Positions 55,592 to 63,814 of a stretch of DNA of 64,000 nucleotides are shown in pieces (position 1 is the stretch's first letter; the number at the start of each line of letters is the position of its first letter). The notes under the pieces were generated by a model, which was given only the letters and a program-made list of their open reading frames with translations, was not told the DNA's origin and ran no database searches. Source of the DNA: JAICXG01 sp963801255 (GTDB lineage: Bacteria > Verrucomicrobiota > Verrucomicrobiia > Chthoniobacterales > UBA10450); assembly GCA_963801255.1 (NCBI GenBank), contig CAWDEC010000008.1:372001-436000 (forward strand), read 5' to 3'. The position numbers and the translations under genes are program-made.

Positions 55592-56902
55592 CTAAGATTG
55601 GCTGCGGGATGTGTGTTCTTTTACATGCTCTCGCGGACAAATGAGCACGAGGAGTGACGCGATGGCAAAGCACGCGATCATGAATACGAATCCAGTGTTG
55701 AATGAACCGGTGCGCTGACTGAGATCGCCAAAAATCTTGGGGCCGACGAATCCGCCGATGCTCGCGGTGCAGTTGATGAACCCGACCGCCGCTGCGGCGG
55801 CTGAACTGCTGAGAAAGGCAGAAGGTAATGCCCAAAACGACGGCAGATAGGCGACGGTCCCGAAGCCGACGAGCGTGAACACCAGAATGAGCAACGTGTT
55901 TGAATGGGGAAGGAAAAACCAACCGACGAACGCCAGCGCCGCCGTCAGTTGAGGAATGGCAAAATGCCAGCGGCGTTCTCCGGTGCGATCGGAACTCCAG
56001 CTGAGGACGAGCATTCCAATCAGACCCGCAACAAAGGGAATCGCGCCGATCCATCCGATTTGCTGAAGATTCGTCCAGCCGGTGAGTCGTTGCAGCATGG
56101 TCGGAAACCAAAACCAAAACGCATAGCCTCCCGTGTAGGTGAAGAACAGCCCAGCCGTCAGCACCAGCACCGCCGGATGCCTGAGAGCCTGCCAGATTGT
56201 CAGGTGCTCCCCCTGTGTTTTGGCGTTCCGCTCCTCTGTCAGGCGCTGCGTGATCCAATCGCGTTCGTTAGGCGGGAGCCATCGCGCCTCGTCAGGCCAA
56301 TCCGGCAGGACAAGCAACGTCGCAATTCCGAGCAGGACGGCCGGGATGCCTTCGAGCAGAAAAAGCCAGCGCCACCCGGCGATGCCGAGCCAGTGAACAC
56401 GAAGAATACTTCCGGCAATTGGACCGCCGATCATAAATCCAATTGGAATCGCGGCCATGAATCGAGCCATTGCTTTGGCTCGGTCCTGATTAATGAACCA
56501 GTGCGACAGGTAAACGATGACGCCGGGAAAAAATCCAGCTTCCGCCGCGCCTAACAAAAAGCGAGCGCCGTAAAGTTGGCCGGCCGTGTGGACGAAACCA
56601 GTGAGGGTTGTCAAGACGCCCCAGGTGATAAGGGTGAGCGAAAGCAACCGTCGCGCGCTCCATCGTTCCACCAAAAGAGCGCCCGGGATTTGCAGCGCAA
56701 AATATCCGATGAAAAAGATTCCGCTCGCTGTCCCAAAGACGGAGTCGCTTAGCCGAAGATCTCCTTTCATCCCGAGAGTGGCGTAAGCGATGTTCGTTCG
56801 ATCGAGGTAGTTCGCGACGTAAAGGAGAAAGAGAAAGGGGAGGAGCCGCCCGGCGATACGCCGTCGCGCGCCAGTTCCTGCGTCTGTTGGCAACGAAGTC
56901 AT
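55592..56902 (-). CDS. MFS transporter, anion:cation symporter (tartrate/phthalate-like)
   Basis: A 436-residue inner-membrane transporter of the ACS group. From the ATG at 56902 there are twelve helices. Family signature: LYVANYLDRTNIAYATLGMKGD after the first helix, GAAEAGFFPGVIVYLSHW and GWRWLFLLEGIPAVLLG. These carriers take up organic anions such as tartrate, galactarate or hydroxyphenylacetate. No catabolic gene for such acids is next to it. The upstream 55332-55591 gap holds one 8-mer (55452) and nothing else I can name. Confidence 0.9.
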   Translation of the reverse strand: MTSLPTDAGTGARRRIAGRLLPFLFLLYVANYLDRTNIAYATLGMKGDLRLSDSVFGTASGIFFIGYFALQIPGALLVERWSARRLLSLTLITWGVLTTLTGFVHTAGQLYGARFLLGAAEAGFFPGVIVYLSHWFINQDRAKAMARFMAAIPIGFMIGGPIAGSILRVHWLGIAGWRWLFLLEGIPAVLLGIATLLVLPDWPDEARWLPPNERDWITQRLTEERNAKTQGEHLTIWQALRHPAVLVLTAGLFFTYTGGYAFWFWFPTMLQRLTGWTNLQQIGWIGAIPFVAGLIGMLVLSWSSDRTGERRWHFAIPQLTAALAFVGWFFLPHSNTLLILVFTLVGFGTVAYLPSFWALPSAFLSSSAAAAAVGFINCTASIGGFVGPKIFGDLSQRTGSFNTGFVFMIACFAIASLLVLICPREHVKEHTSRSQS

Positions 56903-57087
56903 GACTCGCGCGGAGGATAATGTGCGCTTCGATTGTTCCACAATTGGAATCCCGCGCCGTCGTCCGTCGTGAGAATTCGCAACGGCCGGCCGCCGGAAGA
57001 CCAGGACTCAAGACAGCGCACTGTTTCTGCCGCTTGTGCGGGACGTTTTTCCTTCGCTCGGGCGGCCCACCGCCTTAGCCTTGCTCC

Positions 57088-58273
57088 ATGATTCTCCAAC
57101 ATCCGCTGAGCGATCAGGAACGTGCCTTTCTCGATCGAGTCTCTGTTTTCGCGCGCGACGAAGTCATGCCGCACGCTGACCAATGGGATCACGACGAACA
57201 ATTGCCGCGGGACATTTTCACCCGCGCGGGCGAGATCGGGATGATGGGCATGGCGGTGCCGGAGGAATACGGTGGTCAGAATTTCAGCTACGTGACGGTC
57301 GCACTCGCGATCAAAGAACTAGGTAAAGCCTACGCCGCTCTTGCCATGGATATCGCGGCGCACAACGCATTGGCAGTCGGCCAAATTAACCGCTTCGGCA
57401 GCGACGAACAGAAGGGCAAATATCTTCCCGCGCCTAACGAGTGGCGACTGGATAGGCGCCTGGGCCTTAACCGAACCGAATGCCGGCAGCGACACGGGCG
57501 GAATGGAGACCACAGGAATCGCAGATGGCGACATCTGGCGGGTCAATGGTCTGAAGAAATTCATCACCAGCGGCCGGACGGCCGAGCTTTTAGTTGTCAT
57601 GGCCACGACCGGTAAGACGGAGAAAGGGAAGAACGAGATCAGCGCCTTCATCACCCTGAAGGACCAGGTGACGCCTGTGCGCAAGATTCACACCTACGGC
57701 ATGCGGGCGAGCGACACGGCTGAGCTGCGTTTCGAGAACTCAAAAGCGGAATTGTTGGGCGAACGCGGCCGCGGCCGCGAACAAGCCCTTACCATGCTCG
57801 ATCGTGGACGGATCGGGATCGCGGCCCTGGCGGTCGGCATCGCGGAAGCGGCCTTTGAGCGCGCCAACTCCTATGCGAACCAGCGCAAACAATTTGGCCA
57901 CGCGATCGGCGATTTCCAGGCCGTGCAATGGATGCTGGTCGATTCCGCCATGGAGCTGGAAGCGGCCGAAGTGATGACGATGCACGCCGCCTCCCTTCAG
58001 GACGAGGGCCAGACGACCACCAAAGAATCGGCCATGGCCAAACTCTTCGCTTCCGAGTCAGCCGTGAAGATTTGCGATCGCTCGATGCAGATTCACGGTG
58101 GTTATGGCTATAGCCGTGACCTGCCGATTGAGCGTTACCTGCGCGATGCGAAATTATGCGAGATTGGCGAAGGCACTTCGCAAGTGCAGCGGCTGGTGAT
58201 CGCGCGCCATGTGCTTAAGGAAGCGAAACCGCTCAAGCTCGCCCATCGCGAGCCGCGCGGGGCAAATCGATAG
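57088..58273 (+). pseudogene. Acyl-CoA dehydrogenase (frameshifted)
   Basis: FAD enzyme that makes the trans-2,3 double bond of short acyl-CoAs. N-terminal helical domain (LSDQERAFLDRVSVFARDEV) is in one frame to KYLP; the rest (RLTSGDWIGAWALTEPNAGSD in part) is in another. Removing one C from CCC at 57427-57429 restores the frame. The FAD-binding WALTEPNAGSD, KKFITSG, and the catalytic GYGYSRDLPIERYLRDAK with RYLRD are intact. The restored length is about 394 residues, normal. All conserved residues survive, which argues for a sequencing artefact. The break abuts a copy of the dispersed 8-mer (57432). Likely part of the mutase/CoA-transferase block. Confidence 0.88.
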
Positions 58274-58302
58274 CGTAGTCTTCGTCCGATACTCGCAGCG
58301 CG

Positions 58303-60153
58303 CTAAACCATCGGGCGAAAACGCCCGACCACTTCCTGGAGCCGTTCGGTGATTTGACCCAACGAACAAATCTCTACCGCCTCGAGCAATTTCGGAAAGG
58401 TGTTCTCCTTGCTTTCCACAACTGCAGCCAATTCGTCGAGCACCTTCTCCGCCTTAACCGCATTCCTCTTTTTGAATTGCCTCAGGCGCCGCATCTGCAA
58501 TTCCTGTTTCTTGCGCGGCGTTCGCACCAGCTCGATCTCGGGTGGCTCTTCATCCGGCGTGCGATAACGAGTCAGGCCGACAATGGGTCGCGTACCATCG
58601 TAAATCTGCTGCTCGTAACGGTGCGCCGCATTCTGAATTTGCGATCGCTGATAACGATTCTCGACTGCGCCCATGACGCCGCCTAACGACTCAATCTCAT
58701 GAAACTCATCAAGAATCGCTTTTTCGACCGCGCGTTCCACCGCCTTCATTCCTGGCGAGCCGCTCAGCATGTTCATGGTGTGTTTAAAGATTCCTGACTC
58801 CTCGAGCAGGATGGCTTGTCCATGCGCGGCGAGACGAATCCATTCTTCGCTTGGCGTGGTGAATGGTTCGTCGGCGCTGTTGGAATGACAGGAGTTGGTG
58901 CCGTTCATGTAGGCAAGCATTAGCTCCGCCGCGGTGCGCGTGAGGTTATTTTTGAATTCGGCTGCGATGAGCGAGCGACCGCTCGTCTGCGTATGGAGCT
59001 TGAACATTTGTCCGCGCGGACTGGCGCCAAAGACATCGCGCATTCCAATCGCCCAAATCTTTCGCGAAACGCGCGAGAGAGCGATGTATTCCACGTCGAG
59101 CCCGCAATCGAGGAAGAAGGAAAGGCGCGGCGCGAACTGATCCACCGGCACACCGCGCGCGGTCAGCATTTCGACATAAGCGAAGCCATTCGAAAGCGTA
59201 TACGCCGCCTGCTGTATCGGAGTTGAGCCGGCTTCGCCAATATGATAGCCGCTGATGGAAACCGGATACCACCGCGGCATGTGCTCGGATGTCCACTCGA
59301 TCATGTCGAGGAGGAAACGAAGCGACGCTTCGGTCGGGAAGATCGTTTCGTTCTGGGCCTGCACTTCCTTGAAAATATCGGCCTGAATCGTCCCGCGCAG
59401 GTTCGGCACCACCTTCGCCCCGAAACGACGTTTCGCGGCCGCGATGTACATTGCCATGATGATCGGCGCCGGTCCGCTGATGGTCATGGAAGCGGAAAAG
59501 TTAGGCGCGCCGACCTCAAAGCCGTCGTAGAGCCGGACCATGTCCTCAACCGTGTCGACGGCCACGCCGCCTTCGCCGATCTTGCCAAAAACGCCGTCAG
59601 CGTCGGAATCAATTCCGTAAAGTGTCGGACCGTCGAACGCAGTGCTGAGCCGTTTGGAGCGCTGATGCGCGCTGAGGAAGTGAAACCGCTTATTCGTGTC
59701 TTCGGCCAGCATGAGACCGGAAAAAAGACGAGTTGGTTCTTCTTGCGGCTGCGGTTTTTTTGCGCCGTTGCTTTTCGTTAGGCTACTGGCTTTCCCGTGA
59801 CCGTTTGATCCGTTAGGCGATTTGTCCTGGCCGTAACTGCCGGTTTCGGTCTCCGGTAATGGCTCCAGGTACATCTCGCGATACGCGCCGTTGAGATAAG
59901 GGAACTCGCCCGGCAGACCGTCGCCTAACAAATACCGCGCAATCTCACCAGGCTCGTCGATTTCCGGCAGCGCGAGCCGGGGCAAGGGCAGCCCAGTTGG
60001 CGCGCGCGAAATTGGAATATCGGCTTTGAGCTTTGCCCAACGCTCACTCAGCTCGCGCCCAAACGCTTCATCGCTCCGCGCCCGTTTCACTTCTTTGAGC
60101 ACGAAGCTCTCGTGCTTCTCCACCGCCTCAACGACTGCTCCCAGTTTGCTCAT
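58303..60153 (-). CDS. Acyl-CoA mutase large subunit, IcmF-type
   Basis: Substrate-binding TIM-barrel subunit of a B12-dependent acyl-CoA mutase. 616 residues; residues 1-150 form a poorly conserved linker-like region with a Ser/Gly/Lys-rich stretch. From about residue 150 the order matches IcmF (isobutyryl-CoA mutase fused): RLSTAFDGPTLYG, ASMTISGPAPIIMAMY, SISGYHIGEAGSTPIQQ, LSFFLDCGLD, HTQTSGRSL, NSCHSNSADEPFTTPSEE. There is no B12 domain in this chain; it is in the next gene upstream, overlapping by four bases. Substrate (methylmalonyl-, isobutyryl- or other) is not decided from sequence. Confidence 0.88.
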   Translation of the reverse strand: MSKLGAVVEAVEKHESFVLKEVKRARSDEAFGRELSERWAKLKADIPISRAPTGLPLPRLALPEIDEPGEIARYLLGDGLPGEFPYLNGAYREMYLEPLPETETGSYGQDKSPNGSNGHGKASSLTKSNGAKKPQPQEEPTRLFSGLMLAEDTNKRFHFLSAHQRSKRLSTAFDGPTLYGIDSDADGVFGKIGEGGVAVDTVEDMVRLYDGFEVGAPNFSASMTISGPAPIIMAMYIAAAKRRFGAKVVPNLRGTIQADIFKEVQAQNETIFPTEASLRFLLDMIEWTSEHMPRWYPVSISGYHIGEAGSTPIQQAAYTLSNGFAYVEMLTARGVPVDQFAPRLSFFLDCGLDVEYIALSRVSRKIWAIGMRDVFGASPRGQMFKLHTQTSGRSLIAAEFKNNLTRTAAELMLAYMNGTNSCHSNSADEPFTTPSEEWIRLAAHGQAILLEESGIFKHTMNMLSGSPGMKAVERAVEKAILDEFHEIESLGGVMGAVENRYQRSQIQNAAHRYEQQIYDGTRPIVGLTRYRTPDEEPPEIELVRTPRKKQELQMRRLRQFKKRNAVKAEKVLDELAAVVESKENTFPKLLEAVEICSLGQITERLQEVVGRFRPMV

Positions 60154-61289
60154 TTTTTTCCTCGGTTTGAATCCGCCGTGATTAACTCATACAACTCATC
60201 AACGCCTGCATCGCGGTGGCGCTTCGCCACGGTGGCGACGATTTTTTGTGGGCGTTTGTTTTGTGTCAGCCGGTGCTCGATTTCCACAAGCGCGGCCTTA
60301 GCACGGTCGAGATCGGTTTTGTTCACCACCACAATGTCGGCCACGTCCAGCATGACGATCTTTTGCAACTGTAGTCGCGCGCCGTAATCCGGATTCATCA
60401 CCAGAACGGTCTGATCGATCAACTTGCTCCGAAAAGGCAGCGCTTCCTGTCCGGTGCCGACCGTTTCGATAAAGACATAATCAAAGTCGGCTTTCGTCAG
60501 GCGAGTGAGGCAGCTCTCGGTCGCGGGCGAGAGACCGCCGGCCTGACCGCGTGTCGCCATGCTGCGCATGAAGACTCGATCGTGCTGCGAGTTAATCATG
60601 GTGGCGCGATCGCCTAACAATGCGCCCTCGCCCACCACGCTTGGATCGTGCGAAAGAATGGCGAGGCGCGCTTGAGGTTGATGGCGCAAAAACCGCAGAA
60701 CCAGTTCATCGATCAAGGTTGTCTTACCTGCGCCTCCCGGGCCCGTGAAGCCGATCACCCGGGCTTTTGGCTCTCCTTTAGGCGCCTTGGACGGTTTCAG
60801 GCGGCCCTTGCCCTCGTAGGCTTCTTCGATTGCGGTCAGCTCGCGCGCCAAAACCAGATCGCGATTTTGTCCGCCCTTTTTTTTGCGCGCTTTGTTGTAA
60901 TGCGTACTCACGTAATCCGCCATCTCGGTGAGTGAAGTGCCAGCGAAGAAAATCTGACCAACGCCTTTGCGTTTCATGATCTTGACGTCGTCGGCTGTGA
61001 TTGTTCCGCCGCCCCCACCGAAAACCGCGATGTCGTCGGCTCCTTTGCGCCGCAATTGCCGAACAACTTCGGCGAAAAAATCGATATGGCCGCCGTTGTA
61101 GCTAGAGATGCCGATGGCCGCCACGTCCTCCTGAATGGCTGCTCTCACGATGTCGCCGACATTACGATGAAAGCCGAGATAGACGACTTCGATGCCGTGC
61201 CGAATAAACTCGAGATTAATGGTGTTGATCGCGCTGTCGTGCCCATCGCAGATCGGGACGGCAGTGAGGATGCGGACGGGTGAAGCCAT
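60150..61289 (-). CDS. B12-binding domain fused to MeaB-like GTPase chaperone
   Basis: A 379-residue protein from the ATG at 61289. Residues ~5-130 are the cobalamin-binding domain (CDGHDSAINTINLEF with the axial His, ISSYNGGHIDFF, and GGGGGTI). Residues ~175-379 are the G3E GTPase that guards the mutase cofactor: Walker A GFTGPGGAGKTTLID, switch and metal segments (SHDPSVVGEG; SMATRGQAGGLS), FIETVGTGQ and the specificity motif VNKTDLD. This pair of domains is the N-terminal half of IcmF; here it is separated from the mutase chain by a four-base overlap. Confidence 0.92.
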   Translation of the reverse strand: MASPVRILTAVPICDGHDSAINTINLEFIRHGIEVVYLGFHRNVGDIVRAAIQEDVAAIGISSYNGGHIDFFAEVVRQLRRKGADDIAVFGGGGGTITADDVKIMKRKGVGQIFFAGTSLTEMADYVSTHYNKARKKKGGQNRDLVLARELTAIEEAYEGKGRLKPSKAPKGEPKARVIGFTGPGGAGKTTLIDELVLRFLRHQPQARLAILSHDPSVVGEGALLGDRATMINSQHDRVFMRSMATRGQAGGLSPATESCLTRLTKADFDYVFIETVGTGQEALPFRSKLIDQTVLVMNPDYGARLQLQKIVMLDVADIVVVNKTDLDRAKAALVEIEHRLTQNKRPQKIVATVAKRHRDAGVDELYELITADSNRGKK

Positions 61290-61443
61290 GCGTGCGCATA
61301 GTAACAACTATCGGAAAACGGGCAACACTCGGGAAGAACGTAGTTTTAAGTGGCCGGCCCGTCTGCGCCAGTTTCGTCCTTGCGGACCAGTGGGGCATCA
61401 CTCTCGCGGTTGAAGGTTGCGCCGCGCGCGGCATGATTGCGCG

Positions 61444-62199
61444 ATGAACGATCCTCTCGACTTCACCGGCAAGATTGTCCTCGTTACTGGCAGCTCTCGG
61501 GGTATCGGCTCCGAAATGATTCAGGCATTTGGCGCCCGCAGTGCGCGCTGCGTGGTGAACTACATCAGCGACGCCGAGGGGATGAACAAGAGCGACGCGA
61601 TGAATGTTGCGGCCGCGCTCAAGGACCCGCTCGTGATCGATTGCGATGTCACCCAACCCGCTCAGGTCGAAGCCATGATGAAACAGATCAGCGACTCGTT
61701 AGGCGGGCTGGATATCTTGATTAACAACTCCGGGATCATTCGCGATCGAACGATCAAGAAACTCACCTTGGACGAATTCGAGAGCGTCGTGCGGGTAAAC
61801 CTGGCCGGAACTTTTAATGTCACGCAAAAAGCCGCGGCCGTGCTGCGCCAGGGCGGACGAATCGTCAATCTCTCGTCGGTTAGTGGCCAGATGGGACTTT
61901 TCGGACAGGCGAACTATTCCTCAAGCAAAGCGGCGATTATTGCCCTGACGAAAGTCTCCGCGCGCGAGTTTGCCCGGCAGCAAATTACCGTGAACGCGAT
62001 CGCGCCTGGCTTTATCGACGTCGGGATGAGCAAAGGAATGCCGGACGAAGTGACGGAGAATTTCAAGAAACAGATTCCGTTAGGCCGACTCGGCGACGTG
62101 CATGAAATTGTCGACGCGGCTTTGTTTCTCGCCTCGCCGATGGCGAGCTATATCACCGGTCACGTGCTGAACGTGAACGGCGGTTACTACATGGGTTAG
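61444..62199 (+). CDS. SDR-family oxidoreductase (FabG/PhaB-like)
   Basis: A 251-residue short-chain dehydrogenase, probably acting on 3-oxoacyl-CoA or -ACP. From the ATG at 61444: cofactor loop TGSSRGIG at residue 15, NNSGI near 95, catalytic Ser in SSVSGQMG near 143 and YSSSKAA for Tyr-Lys near 156, and VNAIAPGFIDVGMSKGM. Length is standard. It lies between the mutase genes and the CoA-transferase, suggesting a role in acyl-CoA breakdown or polyhydroxybutyrate metabolism. Two 8-mer copies (61697, 62078). Confidence 0.88.
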   Translation: MNDPLDFTGKIVLVTGSSRGIGSEMIQAFGARSARCVVNYISDAEGMNKSDAMNVAAALKDPLVIDCDVTQPAQVEAMMKQISDSLGGLDILINNSGIIRDRTIKKLTLDEFESVVRVNLAGTFNVTQKAAAVLRQGGRIVNLSSVSGQMGLFGQANYSSSKAAIIALTKVSAREFARQQITVNAIAPGFIDVGMSKGMPDEVTENFKKQIPLGRLGDVHEIVDAALFLASPMASYITGHVLNVNGGYYMG

Positions 62200-62274
62200 T
62201 CGCGGCCGCCTGACTGAAGGCTGCCAGGGGTTCGAGTCGCCAAACAGCCGCGCAAAGGCTGCTCTCAATTTGTT

Positions 62275-63630
62275 CTAACTCTTGAGCGCGACTTCGAACG
62301 GCACGCCGGTTTTGGCTTGTACGTCTTCCTCGCTCACGCCTGGCTGAAGTTCGATCAAGACTAATCCGCCACCTTCTTTTACTTCGAAGACGCAGAGATC
62401 GGTGATGATGAGATCGACGACGCCTTTCCCGGTGATGGGCAGGGTGCATTCTTTGATGATCTTTGGAGTGCCGTCCTTGGAAGTGTGCTCCATCACGACG
62501 ACAACTCGCTTGACCCCCGCGACCAGATCCATCGCGCCGCCGGGGCCTTTCACCATTTTGCCGGGGATCATCCAATTAGCGATGTCGCCGTTATCGGTGA
62601 CTTCAAAAGCCCCGAGGATGGCGAGGTCGATGTGCCCGCCGCGAATCATGGCAAAGGAGTCGGCACTGGAGAAAAAGGCCGAGCCGGGTCGGGTGGTGAT
62701 GGTCTGTTTGCCAGCGTTGATCAGATCGGCGTCTTCTTTGCCGGGCTCGGGAAAGGGGCCGATGCCTAACAATCCGTTCTCGGATTGCAGCGTCACGTTC
62801 ATTCCGGCGGGAATGTAATTGGCGACGAGGGTGGGAATGCCGATGCCGAGATTGACGTAATAGCCATCGCGCAACTCCTGCGCGGCGCGTTTCGCGAGGA
62901 GGTCGCGTATCGGATTCGCTTTTTGTGCGCTGCCGCTGCCTTGCACGGTGCGGAACTCGATCCGCTTTTCATATTTCGCTCCCTGGATGATGCGATCGAC
63001 AAAGATTCCCGGAGTGTGGACCTGATCGGGATCGAGCTCGCCCATTTCCACGAGATGTTCGACCTCAGCGATGCACACTTTGCCGCAGCTTGCGATCATG
63101 GGGTTAAAATTTCGCGAGGTCTTGCGGTAGATAAGGTTGCCGGACTTGTCGCCTTTCCACGCCTTGACCAACGACACCTCGGCCTTGATCCCCGGTTCCA
63201 GAACATAGTCGAGGTCAGCAAATTTCTTTGTCTCCTTGCCTTCGGTCAGCTTCGTGCCGAAGCCGGTGCGCGTGTAAAAGCCTGGAATGCCGGCGCCGCC
63301 GGCGCGCAATCTTTCCGCCAGGGTCCCTTGTGGAATCAGCTCCAGCTCGAGCTCGCCGCTCAGAACCTGCCGCTCGAATTCCTTGTTCTCGCCGACGTAC
63401 GAGGCCATGACTTTCTTCACTTGTCGGCGTTGCAGGAGCACGCCCATCCCGAAGTCGTCTACCCCGGCGTTGTTGCCGACGATGGTCAGCCCATTGACTC
63501 CGCTATCGTGCAAGGCCGCGATGAGATTTTCCGGAATCCCACATAACCCGAAGCCGCCGGCGGCGATGGTCATGTTGTCGTGAAGCAGCCCATCAAGTGC
63601 GGCTTTGGCGTGAGGATAAACTTTGCTCAT
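62275..63630 (-). CDS. 3-oxoacid CoA-transferase, fused A and B subunits (SCOT-type)
   Basis: Moves CoA between succinyl-CoA and acetoacetate or a related acid. The 451-residue chain joins both subunits: A (MTIAAGGFGLCGIPENLI, then GGAGIPGFYTRTGFGT) ends near residue 225; B starts near NPIRDLLAKRAAQELRDG and contains the catalytic Glu in LQSENGLLG (about residue 283) and LGAFEVTDNGDIANW. Single-chain SCOT is known in animals and many bacteria. Its neighbours are mutase and PrpD, in line with short-chain acid use. Confidence 0.93.
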   Translation of the reverse strand: MSKVYPHAKAALDGLLHDNMTIAAGGFGLCGIPENLIAALHDSGVNGLTIVGNNAGVDDFGMGVLLQRRQVKKVMASYVGENKEFERQVLSGELELELIPQGTLAERLRAGGAGIPGFYTRTGFGTKLTEGKETKKFADLDYVLEPGIKAEVSLVKAWKGDKSGNLIYRKTSRNFNPMIASCGKVCIAEVEHLVEMGELDPDQVHTPGIFVDRIIQGAKYEKRIEFRTVQGSGSAQKANPIRDLLAKRAAQELRDGYYVNLGIGIPTLVANYIPAGMNVTLQSENGLLGIGPFPEPGKEDADLINAGKQTITTRPGSAFFSSADSFAMIRGGHIDLAILGAFEVTDNGDIANWMIPGKMVKGPGGAMDLVAGVKRVVVVMEHTSKDGTPKIIKECTLPITGKGVVDLIITDLCVFEVKEGGGLVLIELQPGVSEEDVQAKTGVPFEVALKS

Positions 63631-63814
63631 GGGAGGATAGACTTAACCATGGATTGCGTTGATGCCACGCCGGAATTCTGTGGAACTCGGCGCGCCATCC
63701 GCCCATCTCATTGAATCGAGTTGACGGTTGACTGAACCCGGCGCCAGAGCGCGTCGGCTTCCTAGTTGCCGCGTTGCGTTTAATCGCCAGATTGGGCCTT
63801 CCGGTTTTCGCACC

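Larger units (their letters stand above)
2280..62085. repeat. Dispersed 8-mer CGTTAGGC (extended TCGTTAGGC), 48 copies
   Basis: By manual scan of both strands I count 28 plus-strand and 20 minus-strand exact copies between 2280 and 62085; 41 of 48 have T before the C. First bases of the copies: 2280, 2973, 4066, 6919, 9061, 17359, 17843, 19179, 20302, 20323, 20897, 21745, 21821, 22061, 22804, 23257, 24354, 27435, 32326, 33091, 33739, 34278, 35819, 38506, 38598, 38926, 39169, 40411, 41556, 44748, 45953, 46188, 46956, 47334, 48599, 48770, 48920, 53021, 53843, 54497, 55452, 56266, 57432, 58681, 59776, 59811, 61697, 62078. Related forms with T for the first C (TTGTTAGGC) or C for the second T (CGTCAGGC) are also frequent. 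Confidence 0.9.

Noticed and set aside
57341..57615. Two separate acyl-CoA dehydrogenase genes
   Set aside because: The overlap of the two frames and the conserved sequence on each side fit a single gene with one extra base.
2280..62085. TTAGGC as a telomere-type repeat
   Set aside because: It is the nematode telomere unit but here it is never in tandem arrays; it is dispersed.
2280..62085. 8-mer as Chi or KOPS polar motif
   Set aside because: The orientation split is 28 to 20; polar motifs show strong bias to one strand.
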